Source: Thermocrispum agreste DSM 44070
Lineage (GTDB): Bacteria > Actinomycetota > Actinomycetes > Mycobacteriales > Pseudonocardiaceae
Direction of reading: 5' to 3'
Assembly (NCBI RefSeq): GCF_000427905.1
Contig: NZ_ATYX01000009.1
Span: forward strand, 172,532 to 236,531
Length of the DNA: 64,000 nucleotides
The notes beneath the pieces were generated by a model, which saw nothing but the letters and a program-made list of their open reading frames with translations, ran no database searches and was not told where the DNA came from. Within the stretch, counting starts at the first letter, position 1; the number at the start of each line of letters is the position of its first letter. Below, in pieces: positions 43,601 through 53,668 of this stretch. The position numbers and the translations under genes were made by a program.

Positions 43601-44488
43601 GTGCGCTTCCACCCCGCCCAGCTCGAAACGCTGCTCGCGATCGCCGAGGACGGATCGTTCGAGGCCGCAGCCCGCAGGCTGCACCTCACCCCCAGCGCGG
43701 TCAGCCAGCGCATCCGCGCGCTGGAATCAGCCGCAGGCCAGGTGCTTGTCCGGAGGACGACTCCCGCCGAGATCACCGACGCCGGCGCGCCACTTCTCCG
43801 GCTCGCCCAGCAGCTGCGGATGCTGACGGCCGAGGCCGGTGCGGAACTGGGGCACGACGACGTCGTGGAGCTGCGGGTGGCAGTCAACGCCGACTCACTG
43901 GCGACGTGGTTCCGGCCGGTGCTGTCCGCCATCGGCCGGCTCCGCAACACTGCACTCCAGCTCGCCGTCGAGGACGAGGGGCATTCCCACGAGCTGCTTC
44001 GCCGAGGCGAAGTCCTCGCCGCGGTCACCAAGGAGCCAAGGCCGGTGCAGGGATGCAACGTCGAATTTCTCGGCTCGCTGCGCTACCGGGCTGCAGCATC
44101 CCCGGAACTGCTCGCCGAGCATCAGCACGGTGCGGACGTGGACTGGTCCGCCATGCCGATGCTCGTGTTCAACGAGAAAGACCGGCTCCAGGACACCGTC
44201 CTCGCCGCCCACCAAGCGTCACGGCCCCGCGTGATCCATCGGGTTCCCAGCTCGGCCGACTTCTTCGAGGCCGTCCGTGCCGGCCTCGGCTGGGGCCTGA
44301 TTCCTGTCCCCCAGCTCGTCCCCGCTTTGCAGCACGGCGATCTGGTGTGCATTCCTGGCACCGGGCCGGTCGACGTCGATCTGTTCTGGCAGCGGTGGCG
44401 TCTGCGCAGCCCGGCACTCGACACGCTGACCGACATGGTCAAGGCGGCCGCTCGATCCGAGATGCACCGGCAGGAAGACAGCGCTTGA
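43601..44488 (+). CDS. lysG: LysG/ArgP-type LysR regulator
   Basis: 295 residues from GTG 43601. FHPAQLETLLAIAEDGSFEAA is the typical LysG/ArgP opening; RRLHLTPSAVSQRIRALE is the recognition helix. The rest is the substrate-binding fold. In Corynebacterium LysG turns on lysE with lysine, arginine or histidine as co-inducer. Arrangement and operator here are the same. Confidence 0.85.
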   Translation: MRFHPAQLETLLAIAEDGSFEAAARRLHLTPSAVSQRIRALESAAGQVLVRRTTPAEITDAGAPLLRLAQQLRMLTAEAGAELGHDDVVELRVAVNADSLATWFRPVLSAIGRLRNTALQLAVEDEGHSHELLRRGEVLAAVTKEPRPVQGCNVEFLGSLRYRAAASPELLAEHQHGADVDWSAMPMLVFNEKDRLQDTVLAAHQASRPRVIHRVPSSADFFEAVRAGLGWGLIPVPQLVPALQHGDLVCIPGTGPVDVDLFWQRWRLRSPALDTLTDMVKAAARSEMHRQEDSA

Positions 44489-44720
44489 ACGCCACCCCCT
44501 GCTGCCACAAGTGGCCACTTGGGCCGGCCGGAGGGCTCCCCCGTGACCAAGGCTCTGTCCGGTGTGACTGCCCAGTCACCGTCTCCCTTCTGCCGTGAGC
44601 GAGACGACCTCGACGCTGTTCTCGCTTGCCCGACATGACCGAGATCAATCTGCGTATCGTCTCGGTCGTGTTCGCACGCCCGGGTGTGCCTGCGGCTCTT
44701 GCAGCCTCCGGAGAGCACGA

Positions 44721-44755
44721 AACCCCCGAACCTACGACCCGTAGATCCAGGGGTT
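44721..44755 (-). terminator. imperfect terminator after tRNA-Pro (copy 1)
   Basis: AACCCCCGAACCTAC and GTAGATCCAGGGGTT pair with a few mismatches. The first arm is nearly the same as that of the perfect terminator after the second tRNA copy. The 290 bases left of it, after lysG, hold no gene; they include the palindrome CAAGTGGCCACTTG at 44508. Confidence 0.55.
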
Positions 44756-44777
44756 CCGATGTCCTGAGGCGTCTCGA

Positions 44778-44855
<78 letters not shown>

Positions 44856-44961
44856 CCGCACCCCGCGTCCTGGAGTGCGCGCTCCACGATAGCGCACCGG
44901 CCGTCGTCGCCGCTGACGCGGGCATCCCTGCGTCGCGCGTCCGCAGCGGCAGCGGAAACGG

Positions 44962-46533
44962 TCAGCGCGCCGAAGCCGGAACGGACTCGGCCCTTGCCAC
45001 TTCCTTCGCCGGCGTGGACTCGATGTCCAACGTGGTGCGCAGCCTGATCGGCTTGAGCAGCAGCGCGGCGATCACGCCGACCACCGCGACCGCGGCCGAG
45101 ATGAGGAAGATGTGCGCGGTCGCGTCCCCGTAGACCGACTGCACCACCTCGCGAACCTGCGGCGGCAACGCCTCGAGGTTCAGCGCGCTGGGCCCGCCCG
45201 AACCGCCGAGCGACGCACCGGTCCCGCCGAAGGCCGCGGACAGATCGGCAGTGACCCGGTTGGCCAGCACCGCACCGAGCACCGACACGCCGACGGTGCC
45301 GCCGAGCGACCGGAAGAACGTGATGGCGCCGGTGGCCGCACCCACGTCGGACAGCGGAACCGCGTTCTGCACCGCCAGCACCAGGTTCTGCATCGTCATG
45401 CCGACGCCGATGCCGACGACGACCATGGCACCGCCGACCTCCCACAGCGGGGTGGCGTGGTCCATCAGGCCGAGCCCCACGAACCCCAGCACCAGGATCG
45501 CCGTCCCGGCGATCACGTACGGCTTGATCTTGCCCGTCCGGCTGATCAACCGGCCCGACACGGTGGACGACACCAGCATCCCGGCCATCATCGGGATCGT
45601 GAGCAGCCCGGCCTCGGTGGGCGAATAGCCGCGGCCCACCTGGAAGTACTGCCCGAGGAACACCGCGCCGCCGAACATCGCCATGCCCACCGCCATGCTG
45701 GCCAGGATGGCCAGTGCGGGCGTCCGTCTGGTCACGATGCGCAGCGGCACGACCGGCTCGGCCACCCGCGCCTCGACCAACACGGCCACCACCAGCAGCG
45801 CCACTGCCCCACCTGCCATGGCCGCGGTCTGCCACGACAGCCAGGCGAACGAGTTGCCGACGAAGGACACCCAGATCAGCAGCAGGCTGACACCGGCGGC
45901 GATGAGCGACGCCCCCAGGTAGTCGACCGTGGTGTCCGGGCGCCGCACGGTGGGCAGCTGCAGCGTCTTCTGCAGAACGACGAATGCGATCACGGCGATG
46001 GGCACGCCGACGAAGAAGCACCACCGCCAGCCGAGCCACGACACGTCCACGATCAGCCCGCCGAGCAGTGGCCCACCGACCGTCGCCAGCGCCATCACGG
46101 CGCCCAGGTAGCCGTTGTACTTGCCGCGTTCCCGGGGCGGGATGATCGCCGCGATCACCACCTGGACCAGCGACTGCAACGCGCCGACGCCGAGACCCTG
46201 GAACGCGCGGGCCGCGATCAGCTGGCCGACGTTCTGGGACAGCCCGGCGAACAGTGAGCCGAGCACGAAGATGGCGATGCCGATCTGCAGCAGCAGCTTC
46301 TTGCTGAACAGGTCGGCCAGCTTGCCCCAGATCGGCGTGCTCGCGGTCATCGCCAGCAGCGTCGCGGTGACCACCCAGGTGTACTGGGTCTGCGAGCCGT
46401 TGAGCGAGCCGATGATGCGCGGCAGGGCGATGGACACCACCGTCGAGCTGATCATCGCGACGAACAGGACAAGCAGCAGCCCGCTCAACGACTCGAGCAC
46501 CTGCCGTCGCCCCATCACCTCTGGTGTGTCCAA
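44962..46533 (-). CDS. DHA2-family (14-span) MFS drug exporter
   Basis: 523 residues. TTG 46533 is taken as start because GGAAGGAG stands six bases before it; ATG 46515 lacks a site. Motifs: STVVSIALPRIIGSL in span 1, WGKLADLFSKK after span 2, GLGVGALQSLVQVVIAA and ATVGGPLLGGLIVD (the antiporter motif C). Proton-driven export of drugs or lipids is the family's work. A TetR gene is divergent, the standard arrangement for an inducible exporter. Confidence 0.88.
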   Translation of the reverse strand: MDTPEVMGRRQVLESLSGLLLVLFVAMISSTVVSIALPRIIGSLNGSQTQYTWVVTATLLAMTASTPIWGKLADLFSKKLLLQIGIAIFVLGSLFAGLSQNVGQLIAARAFQGLGVGALQSLVQVVIAAIIPPRERGKYNGYLGAVMALATVGGPLLGGLIVDVSWLGWRWCFFVGVPIAVIAFVVLQKTLQLPTVRRPDTTVDYLGASLIAAGVSLLLIWVSFVGNSFAWLSWQTAAMAGGAVALLVVAVLVEARVAEPVVPLRIVTRRTPALAILASMAVGMAMFGGAVFLGQYFQVGRGYSPTEAGLLTIPMMAGMLVSSTVSGRLISRTGKIKPYVIAGTAILVLGFVGLGLMDHATPLWEVGGAMVVVGIGVGMTMQNLVLAVQNAVPLSDVGAATGAITFFRSLGGTVGVSVLGAVLANRVTADLSAAFGGTGASLGGSGGPSALNLEALPPQVREVVQSVYGDATAHIFLISAAVAVVGVIAALLLKPIRLRTTLDIESTPAKEVARAESVPASAR

Positions 46534-46657
46534 ATCCGGCTCCTTCCCATCGACGCGGCTGTTCCCCCGTGATGCACAACGCCGCCGGGCGGGCGAACGT
46601 TTCCCACTGAGCAAACTTTCGCAGAGTGAAATAAGCCATATCGAATAAGGTGCTCTC

Positions 46658-47239
46658 ATGGCGACCGCAGAGTCCCTCCGCGATCGGAAGAAGGCGGCGA
46701 CCCGGCAGGCGTTGCACGAGGTCGCATTGCAGCTCGCGCTTCGCGAGGGGCTGGACAACGTCACCGTGGAGCAGATCGCCGACGAGGTCGGTGTCTCCCG
46801 GCGCACGTTCTCCAACTACTTCGCCAACAAGGAAGAGGCCATCCTGCACGCGGAGCGGGAACGCACCAGGAAACTGCTCGACCTACTGCGCGGCCGGCCT
46901 CCGGGGGAGAAGGCGTGGCTCGCCCTTCGGCGCAGCGCGCTCCAGCTCTACGGTGAGAAGAGCACACCCGATCTTGCCCGCATCGAGCAGTTCCGGCTGC
47001 TCATGCGGCATCCGTCCCTGATGGCCAGGCAGGCAGCCGACCACTTCGCACTCGCCCGGGAGATCGCCGCCGTCCTCCAGGAGCGCGAGCCCGGCATGAC
47101 CCACGAAGTCGCCAGGCTCACCGCCACGACGTTCATGACGGTGCTGCGCACCGCCGGGACGCTGTGGTTCGAGCAGGGCGGCAAGGAACCCCTGGTCGAC
47201 GTGATCAATCGGGCACTTGATCGCGTGCACATCGCTTGA
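46658..47239 (+). CDS. TetR-family regulator of the DHA2 exporter
   Basis: 193 residues. RKKAATRQALHEVALQLALR, then VTVEQIADEVGVSRRTFSNYFANKEE is the DNA-binding part, and the ligand part follows. The gap to the exporter (46534-46657) is AT-richer, with ACTTTC and GTGAAA half-sites that could be the operator. It probably represses the exporter and itself. Confidence 0.88.
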   Translation: MATAESLRDRKKAATRQALHEVALQLALREGLDNVTVEQIADEVGVSRRTFSNYFANKEEAILHAERERTRKLLDLLRGRPPGEKAWLALRRSALQLYGEKSTPDLARIEQFRLLMRHPSLMARQAADHFALAREIAAVLQEREPGMTHEVARLTATTFMTVLRTAGTLWFEQGGKEPLVDVINRALDRVHIA

Positions 47240-47318
47240 GCATTCGTTGCACCCGGTACTGCCGACATCACACGGAACGGCTCTCCTGCGGGAGCCGCGC
47301 GCGACCCGGGCAGAGCGG

Positions 47319-47735
47319 CTATACGTCGATGATGGCCGCCGCGCACCACCGACCGTCGCGATGGTCCATGCTCAGCCCGGACAGTGCCACGGCCTTGGGC
47401 ACCGCGCCGATGATCTCCACGCCCTCCAGATCCGCGACCGGCATGACCACTCGCAGCATCCGTGACCCGATGTCCACCGTCAGGCCGGCCGCGACGGCGT
47501 TCTCCGTGTCCAGCACGTAGATCACCTGGTCGAGCACAGCGACCAGGCGGTCGTCGTCGGTGTCCGCGGCAAGCTCTGCGGACACCGATCGTTCCGGCTG
47601 CGCGCGGATGTCGGCGAAGCTGCCGACCATCGCGGCCACCGCCTCGGCGAGGCACGCCTCACGCGTCGGCGCCCACGCTTCGATCCGGATGTCCGCGGTG
47701 TGCGGCACGATGCGGTGTCCGCGCTCGCTCGTCAT
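47319..47735 (-). CDS. archease, RtcB-activating protein
   Basis: 138 residues. [19 protein letters not shown] is the archease opening with the catalytic-site Asp, and the end has the [15 protein letters not shown] strand pair. Archease speeds guanylylation of RtcB and widens its nucleotide use. Its ATG overlaps the rtcB stop (ATGA), so the two are translated together. Confidence 0.9.
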   Translation of the reverse strand: MTSERGHRIVPHTADIRIEAWAPTREACLAEAVAAMVGSFADIRAQPERSVSAELAADTDDDRLVAVLDQVIYVLDTENAVAAGLTVDIGSRMLRVVMPVADLEGVEIIGAVPKAVALSGLSMDHRDGRWCAAAIIDV

Positions 47736-49153
47736 CCCTTGACCACACCCAGCGGGACCAGCTTCGCGACGATCCGGCACAGGCCGGCTCGTTCGGCGAC
47801 CGACACCACCTCGGACACGTCCTTGTACGCTTCCGGCGCCTCCTCCGCCAGACCACGGCGAGAGGCACCACGCACCGCGATCCCGTGCCGCCGCTCGAGC
47901 TGATCGAGCATCTTCGTGACGTCGACCGACTTCACCGCCTGGGTGCGGCTGAGCACCCTCCCAGCGCCGTGACACGTCGAATGGAACGCCCCGCCGTCGG
48001 GCACACCGGCCAGCACGTACGAGCCGGTGCCCATCGAGCCCGGGATCAGCACCGGCTGGCCCACTTCGCTCAGATCCGGCGGCAAGTCCGGATGCCGCGG
48101 CGGCAATGCGCGGGTGGCACCTTTGCGGTGCACGCACAGCTCCCGCCGCTCGCCGCCGACCTGGTGCCATTCCAGCTTGGCCAGGTTGTGCGAGATGTCG
48201 TAGATCAACGCCAGGCCGCGTCCGGTGATGGTGCGGAACACCTCGGCCGCGGCCAGCCCCAGCAGGTGCCGGTTCGCCCTGGCGTAGTTCGCCGCGGCCG
48301 CCATCGCCCCGAGGTAGGCACGGCCTTCCGCGGACTCGACCGGCACGCAGGCCAGCTGCCGATCCGGCACCCGGATGCCGTGCTTGGGCATCGCCCGTTC
48401 CATGCCACGCACGTGGTCGGTGCAGACCTGGTGGCCGAGTCCGCGCGAGCCGCAGTGGATCATCACGCACACCTGGCCCTCGCGCAGCCCGAAAGCGGCC
48501 GCGATCTTCTCGTCGTGGACCTGCTCGACCGCCTGCACCTCGAGGAAGTGATTCCCCGAGCCGAGGCTGCCCAGCTGGGCCAGCCCACGCTCGACCGCGC
48601 GGTCGCTGACCTGGCCCGGATCGGCGTCGGAGACCGCCCCGAACTCCTCGCATCGATCCAGATCCCGCTGACTGCCCTTGCCCTGCTCCACCACGTACCG
48701 CGCGCCGCCGGTGAGCACCCGCTCCAGTTCGCGACGGCTCTTCATGGGCCAGATCGCGCCTTTGCCGGCCCCGCGCGGCGTCTTCCTGGCCAGTGCGTCC
48801 ATCAGCTTGTCGCGGACCTCCGCGAACTCCGCACGGCTGAGGTCTGCACCGAGCAGTCGGACACCGCACGAGATGTCGAAGCCGACACCGCCGGGCGAGA
48901 CCACTCCCCCGGCACGGACGTCCGTAGCCGCCACACCACCGATCGGGAAGCCATATCCCCAATGGATGTCCGGCATGGCATAGGAGGCGCCGACGATCCC
49001 CGGCAGCGTCGCGACGTTGGCCACCTGCTGCAGCGACTGATCCCCGGCAGCCTCGGGCAGCAGCCGCTTCGACGCGAAGACCACGCCCGGCACGCGCATG
49101 TCGCCGGACGGGTCGATCCGGAACCGGTAAGGCGTCTCCTCGATCAGCTTCAT
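47732..49153 (-). CDS. rtcB: RtcB RNA ligase
   Basis: 473 residues. Metal and GMP site motifs are complete: [58 protein letters not shown] and GSMGTGSYV, with the guanylylated His region [10 protein letters not shown]. It joins 2',3'-cyclic phosphate or 3'-phosphate RNA ends to 5'-OH ends and repairs cleaved tRNA or other RNA. It forms an operon with archease and lies between two identical tRNA-Pro genes. Confidence 0.93.
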   Translation of the reverse strand: MKLIEETPYRFRIDPSGDMRVPGVVFASKRLLPEAAGDQSLQQVANVATLPGIVGASYAMPDIHWGYGFPIGGVAATDVRAGGVVSPGGVGFDISCGVRLLGADLSRAEFAEVRDKLMDALARKTPRGAGKGAIWPMKSRRELERVLTGGARYVVEQGKGSQRDLDRCEEFGAVSDADPGQVSDRAVERGLAQLGSLGSGNHFLEVQAVEQVHDEKIAAAFGLREGQVCVMIHCGSRGLGHQVCTDHVRGMERAMPKHGIRVPDRQLACVPVESAEGRAYLGAMAAAANYARANRHLLGLAAAEVFRTITGRGLALIYDISHNLAKLEWHQVGGERRELCVHRKGATRALPPRHPDLPPDLSEVGQPVLIPGSMGTGSYVLAGVPDGGAFHSTCHGAGRVLSRTQAVKSVDVTKMLDQLERRHGIAVRGASRRGLAEEAPEAYKDVSEVVSVAERAGLCRIVAKLVPLGVVKG

Positions 49154-49299
49154 CCTGGACACTCCGTCGTGACGCAAACCCCGAGAACCGAGCGCTCGAC
49201 GAGTCCACTCATCCGTTGCGGACGGTTCAGCCTCACGGTAACCGCTGTGCTCGCACACGCCCGCCAGGTGCTGGCAAGCGAACCGAAGGTCGTTGTCAC

Positions 49300-49620
49300 T
49301 CACCGTTTCGTCAGCTCGTCCAGGCGGGCCCAGTCGATCTGGCCGCCACCGAATCTGGCGGCGCGCAAGTCACCGGAGCGGGCATGCCCTTCGAACCGCT
49401 CCACCCTGGACAGCCGACCGCAGATCTCGCCAAGCTGGGCCGAACTCATCTTGTCCCGCACTTCTTGATACGTCACAGTCTTCAGGAACTTCCCCACCCA
49501 CAGGCCGCCGGTGTAGCGGGCAGCGCCCCGGGTCGGCAGGACGTGGTTGGTGCCGATCACCTTGTCGCCGTACGGCACACAGGTGCGGTCACCGAGAAAG
49601 AGGGCCCCGTAGTCGCGCAT
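49300..49620 (-). pseudogene. C-terminal fragment of a histidinol-dehydrogenase-family enzyme (HpsN-like)
   Basis: 106 residues that match only the last quarter of the family: [40 protein letters not shown] and the end. The wording around [13 protein letters not shown] is closer to sulfopropanediol dehydrogenase than to HisD of histidine synthesis. The cofactor and first metal-site parts are absent. Upstream it joins directly, out of frame, to a LacI gene start at about 49621, so a deletion has fused the two. Confidence 0.75.
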
Positions 49621-49922
49621 CGCAACGTCAACGCGACTTCCGCCAGCTCCCCCACTTCGGAGATACCTTTGAGCAGCTCGGTCGTCGCCGGATCGTCGAA
49701 CGCGTACGGCAGCGAATCGGTGATCATCAGGCCGAGCGCGCCGACCTGCCCGGTACGCAAACTCCGTCCCGCCGGGTTCGGCCCCGCGTAGCCGAGCTTC
49801 TCGGCCACTGCGAGGATGTGCGCGCGTCGGGCCTCCGAGAGTTTGTGCGGCCGGTTGTACGCGTACGACACCGCGGCCTGCGACACCCCCGCCGCTTTCG
49901 CGACGTCATGCATCGTGGGCAT
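49621..49922 (-). pseudogene. LacI-family regulator, N-terminal fragment
   Basis: ATG 49922 opens [20 protein letters not shown], a perfect LacI helix-turn-helix, then the hinge ([19 protein letters not shown]) and about 40 residues of the sugar-binding half. Homology stops near 49621. The frame then reads 21 foreign codons through the HisD-like fragment to 49557. Most of the ligand domain is gone, so a normal inducible repressor cannot be made. Confidence 0.75.
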
Positions 49923-50402
49923 CGTCGCGGCGATCCTTTCGGCTCATCGACATGCCTGCGCGGTGTCCGGCTGGCCTCCGCCTGGACGATTTCGGTGCAC
50001 GCGTGGTCGTGCGCTGCAGCCAGAAATCCGTCACAGCGCCATACTACCGGCGTCATTCCAGCCCCTGCTGGGCAGTTTCGAATGCCCGACCTCAGGTCGC
50101 GGACAACCATTGCGAAATCCCGCGAGCAGAATTGTCGCGATGCGCTCGAACTTCCTGGCAGCACTCGACCGTTGGACCCGAGTGCCCTACTTGACCTGCG
50201 CAGACAGCATGCTGACGGAAAGCAAGTGACATACTGAGATGAACGCACCCTGGCTGGCCGAAGCCGCACCGGCGCAACGAAACCGCCGGACGTCGATGAA
50301 CCATTTGACGGACATGAACCGATGGTTCGCCGTCGCAGGCATTACCGCACCGGAGACCTAGCCACCGCCGAACCCGGTTGCGGCCGAACAGGAACGCAAA
50401 AA
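49923..50402. other. intergenic, about 480 bases, no gene supported
   Basis: Upstream of the broken LacI gene. It holds a near-perfect inverted pair TCGCGGACAA / TTGTCGCGA (about 50097-50145) and GAACCAT / ATGGTTC near 50298, but no frame with a motif and no RNA gene beyond the tRNA that follows. Confidence 0.45.
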
Positions 50403-50430
50403 CCCCGAACCTACGGCGGTAGGTTCGGGG
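50403..50430 (-). terminator. rho-independent terminator after tRNA-Pro (copy 2)
   Basis: CCCCGAACCTAC and GTAGGTTCGGGG form a perfect 12-bp stem around GGCG, followed on the minus strand by TTTTT. A textbook terminator for the tRNA. Confidence 0.88.
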
Positions 50431-50455
50431 CCTGATGCCTCGGGCATCTCCGCGG

Positions 50456-50530
<75 letters not shown>

Positions 50531-50776
50531 TCCACTGCACAGCCTAGCGCGGACCCACAACGGCCGGAGTGGCGGCCCCGGCATCGTGCGGCGAGCGCCG
50601 GACAGCGCGGCACGTTGCGCGACGATCACCGGCACGTCTCGGCTCGCCTTCGAAACCCGCCACGGTCACCCACTCGGCTAACGACGGAACTGTGCCGAGC
50701 GACACAACGTCACACAGGCAAGTCACACAGGCAAGTCACGCGGGCGCTGACCAATGGGGATCGTGGAGGTGCGGCG

Positions 50777-51061
50777 ATGACCGGGGGCGGTGCGGAACCG
50801 GGCGAACAACTGAATCACCGGGAACGGGCGACACTGCGGGCGGTGGCCCGTGGCGGTGCCGAGATCACCCTGAGCGCGGAGCCGGACCTGTTCATCGACG
50901 GGCTCGCCTGCTGCGACCAGATCACCGTGCGCCGGCTGGCCCACCGCGGGCTGATCGCCCCGGGCAGGCCGGGCGCCGCGGGCGAACGCGTCCCCGCCGA
51001 GATCACCCCCGCGGGCCGGGCGGCGCTCGGCCCTATACCGCATTCGGGCCGCGCGGCGTGA
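50777..51061 (+). CDS. small conserved protein, first of two tandem paralogues
   Basis: 94 residues from ATG 50777 (GGAGG upstream). LNHRERATLRAVARGGAEIT, then DLFIDGLACCDQITVRRLAHRGLI and ITPAGRAALG look like a winged-helix unit: the last motif is the usual wing ending of PadR/MarR-like proteins. The 86-residue protein at 51170 is a clear paralogue. The family has no name that I know. DNA binding is a guess from the fold pattern. Confidence 0.7.
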   Translation: MTGGGAEPGEQLNHRERATLRAVARGGAEITLSAEPDLFIDGLACCDQITVRRLAHRGLIAPGRPGAAGERVPAEITPAGRAALGPIPHSGRAA

Positions 51062-51093
51062 CCTCTTTGTGTCGTCGGCCACATTGCGCCAGT

Positions 51094-51109
51094 GTGATTT
51101 AGCTATCAC
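51094..51109. promoter_or_regulatory. inverted repeat between the tandem paralogues
   Basis: GTGAT-TTAGCT-ATCAC in the AT-richer gap between the two genes, upstream of the second. It could be an operator for one of these small winged-helix-like proteins. Confidence 0.45.
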
Positions 51110-51169
51110 GAGGTTTAATAGTGACCAACGTCCCGGCGACAGGCCGGGAAGCAGGAAGGGAGCGCGACC

Positions 51170-51430
51170 GTGTCTGGGCCGGTCGTCGAGTTGAACCATC
51201 GAGAGCGGGCCACCCTGCGCGCGGTGGCCCAAAACACGGCCGAACTCACCTGCAGCCGCGTACCGGACCTCTTCATCGACGGCCTGGCGTTCTGCGACCA
51301 GGCCACCGCCCGTGAACTGGTCCGTCGCGGCTTGATCGCCGCGGTGCGGAAGGGACGCGCCGGCGAGCGCGTACCCGCCGTACTGACCGAAGCGGGCAAG
51401 GCAGCGCTCAACCTCGAGTCCGTCGCCTGA
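51170..51430 (+). CDS. small conserved protein, second of two tandem paralogues
   Basis: 86 residues from GTG 51170 (AAGGGAG upstream). It shares LNHRERATLRAVA, PDLFIDGLA, CDQ, RRGLIA and the T-x-AG-x-AAL ending with the upstream copy; the middle differs. Conservation of both copies speaks for real, possibly diverged roles. Confidence 0.7.
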   Translation: MSGPVVELNHRERATLRAVAQNTAELTCSRVPDLFIDGLAFCDQATARELVRRGLIAAVRKGRAGERVPAVLTEAGKAALNLESVA

Positions 51431-51456
51431 CTTACCCCGCTCGGCGAGACGTGCCG

Positions 51457-51498
51457 CTTCGTCGGGGCGTCTGGCCAGCCGGCGATGCCCCGACGAAG
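51457..51498. terminator. two-way terminator before der
   Basis: CTTCGTCGGGGC and GCCCCGACGAAG form a perfect 12-bp stem with an 18-base loop between the convergent small gene and der. Confidence 0.7.
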
Positions 51499-51509
51499 CC
51501 GGCAAGTTC

Positions 51510-52985
51510 TCACCGCCGCTTGGCTGACTTGCGCGCCTTCTTCTCACGCACCCGGATGTTGAAGCGGATCGGGCTGCCGGTGAACCCGAACTGCTCACGC
51601 AGCTTCCGTTCCAGGAAACGCCGGTAGCCCGCTTCCAGAAACCCGGTGGTGAACAGCACGACCGTGGGCGGGCGCGTGGCCGCCTGAGTGGCGAAGAGGA
51701 TCTTGGTCTGTTTGCCGCCCCGGACCGGTGGCGGCGTGGCGGCGACGATGTCGGACAGCCACGCGTTCAGCTGCCCGGTCGGTATCCGCTGATCCCACGA
51801 CGCCAGCGCCCTGCGCATGGCCGGGGCGAGCTTGTGCACCGCGCGCCCGGTCAACGCCGAGATGTTCACCCGCTCCGCCCACGGGATCCGGACCAGGCCA
51901 CGATCCAGCTCCTTCTCCAGCTGGTACCGCCGTTCCTCGTCGACCAGGTCCCACTTGTTCAGCGCCAGCACGCAGGCACGCCCTGATTCGACCACCATGG
52001 TGAGCACCCGCAGGTCCTGCTCGGCGATCGGCTCGCTCGCGTCCAGCAGCACCACGGCCACTTCCGCCGCGTCGATCGCGGCCTTGGTGCGCAGCGACGC
52101 GTAGTACTCGGTCCCCCGGGCCGTCTTCACCCGCTTGCGCAGGCCCGCGGTGTCCACGAACCGCCACTTCTCGCCGTCCAGTTCGACGAGCGAATCCACC
52201 GGGTCGACCGTGGTACCCGCGACCTCGTGCACCACGCTGCGGTCTTCCCCGGTCAGCTTGTTGAGCAGGCTCGACTTCCCCACGTTCGGTTTGCCGACCA
52301 GAGCGACCCGGCGCGGACCGCCGGTGATCACACGCTCGGGCGGCGCATCGGGCAGTGCCGCCACCACCGCGTCCAGCAGATCACCGGAGTTGCGGCCGTG
52401 CAGCGCGCTGACCGGATACGGCTCGCCCAGCCCCAGATTCCACAGCGCCGCCACCTCCGGCAGCAGGCGCTCGTCGTCCACCTTGTTCGCCGCCAGCACC
52501 ACCGGACGTTTCGACCGTCGCAGCGTCTTCGCCACCGCTTCGTCGGTCGCCGTGGCCCCCACCGTGGCGTCGACCACCAGCACGACCACGTCGGCCGTCG
52601 TCATCGCCAGCTCGGCCTGCGCGGTCACCGCCGCTTGCAGCCCCTTGGCCTTCGGCTCCCAGCCACCGGTGTCCACCAGGGTGAACCGGCGTCCCGCCCA
52701 CGACGCGTCGTAGGCGACCCTGTCCCTGGTGACCCCCGGGGTGTCCTGCACGACCGCTTCCCGCCTGCCGAGGATGCGATTCACCAGCGTCGACTTGCCC
52801 ACGTTCGGCCTGCCCACCACGGCGACCACCGGCTGGGCCTGCACGACCTGCTGGTCTGCCCCGTCCGAGGCCTCGCCCGCGGCGTCGGCCTCGGCGAAGT
52901 CCGATTCCGACTCCCAGGTACCGCCGTCGTCACCGAGCACGTCCGGCAGCTCGCCGACGGCGTAGGTCTCGGTCTCCTCGCTCAT
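51510..52985 (-). CDS. der: ribosome-associated GTPase Der (EngA)
   Basis: 491 residues. Two G domains in tandem: [15 protein letters not shown] near 57 and [14 protein letters not shown] near 235, each with DTGG/DTAG and NK-x-D; a KH-like C-terminal domain ends in a Lys/Arg tail. Der helps assemble the 50S ribosomal subunit. An acidic N-terminal arm of about 50 residues is usual in actinobacteria. Its ATG overlaps the plsC stop. Confidence 0.95.
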   Translation of the reverse strand: MSEETETYAVGELPDVLGDDGGTWESESDFAEADAAGEASDGADQQVVQAQPVVAVVGRPNVGKSTLVNRILGRREAVVQDTPGVTRDRVAYDASWAGRRFTLVDTGGWEPKAKGLQAAVTAQAELAMTTADVVVLVVDATVGATATDEAVAKTLRRSKRPVVLAANKVDDERLLPEVAALWNLGLGEPYPVSALHGRNSGDLLDAVVAALPDAPPERVITGGPRRVALVGKPNVGKSSLLNKLTGEDRSVVHEVAGTTVDPVDSLVELDGEKWRFVDTAGLRKRVKTARGTEYYASLRTKAAIDAAEVAVVLLDASEPIAEQDLRVLTMVVESGRACVLALNKWDLVDEERRYQLEKELDRGLVRIPWAERVNISALTGRAVHKLAPAMRRALASWDQRIPTGQLNAWLSDIVAATPPPVRGGKQTKILFATQAATRPPTVVLFTTGFLEAGYRRFLERKLREQFGFTGSPIRFNIRVREKKARKSAKRR

Positions 52986-53668
52986 CGCGCCTCACTCCTG
53001 CCCGGGGCGGCACCGCCTGCCCCGGCACGCCATTCGTCCAGCTCGGCCACGGTCGCCGCGAGCCGGGTTCGCACGGTCTCGGTTCCGCTCCGCAATCCGT
53101 CCCGCCCGCGCGGGACGTCGAGCGTGAACGGTTCACCGAACAGCAGGTCCACGGTCGGCCGGAAGCGTCGCCGCCCTCCCGGCGGCCGCGCCGTCCCGCG
53201 GGCGGCCACCGGCACCACGCGTGCCCCCGAGGCGCGCACCAGCCAGGCCGCACCGTGTTCAGCCTTCTCGACATTACCGGAACCGCGCGTACCCTCGGGA
53301 AACACCGCGACCAAGCCGCCGGAGCGGAGCAGCCGGACGGCGTCCAGCAGCGGCGTGCGATCCGGCTCGCCCCGGCGCACCGGAAGCTGGCCGAGCTTGC
53401 GCAGCAGCACGCCGGTGACCCCGCCCAGGGTGTCGAACAGTTCCTGCTTGACCAGGAACACCGGGCGCCGCGGCACGAACCCGAAAATGAGCTGCGGCTC
53501 GATCAGCGACATGTGGTTGGCCACCAGCAGCACCGGCCCGCTCGGCGGCACCCGGTCCGCGTGGTGCACCCGGATGCGATACGCCGGACGGTACAGATGC
53601 CGGGCGATCACCCTGGCCACGTCGTGCAGCAGCGGGCTGGCCCCGGCCGGTAATCCGGTGTCGCTCAC
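52982..53668 (-). CDS. lysophospholipid acyltransferase (PlsC-like)
   Basis: 228 residues. [15 protein letters not shown] holds the acyltransferase motif I but as H-x4-E, not the usual H-x4-[16 protein letters not shown] and FPEGTRGSG are motifs II and III. It likely makes phosphatidic acid or acylates a similar acceptor at the membrane. Linked to cmk and der by four-base overlaps, a fixed actinobacterial order. Confidence 0.88.
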   Translation of the reverse strand: MSDTGLPAGASPLLHDVARVIARHLYRPAYRIRVHHADRVPPSGPVLLVANHMSLIEPQLIFGFVPRRPVFLVKQELFDTLGGVTGVLLRKLGQLPVRRGEPDRTPLLDAVRLLRSGGLVAVFPEGTRGSGNVEKAEHGAAWLVRASGARVVPVAARGTARPPGGRRRFRPTVDLLFGEPFTLDVPRGRDGLRSGTETVRTRLAATVAELDEWRAGAGGAAPGRSEAR

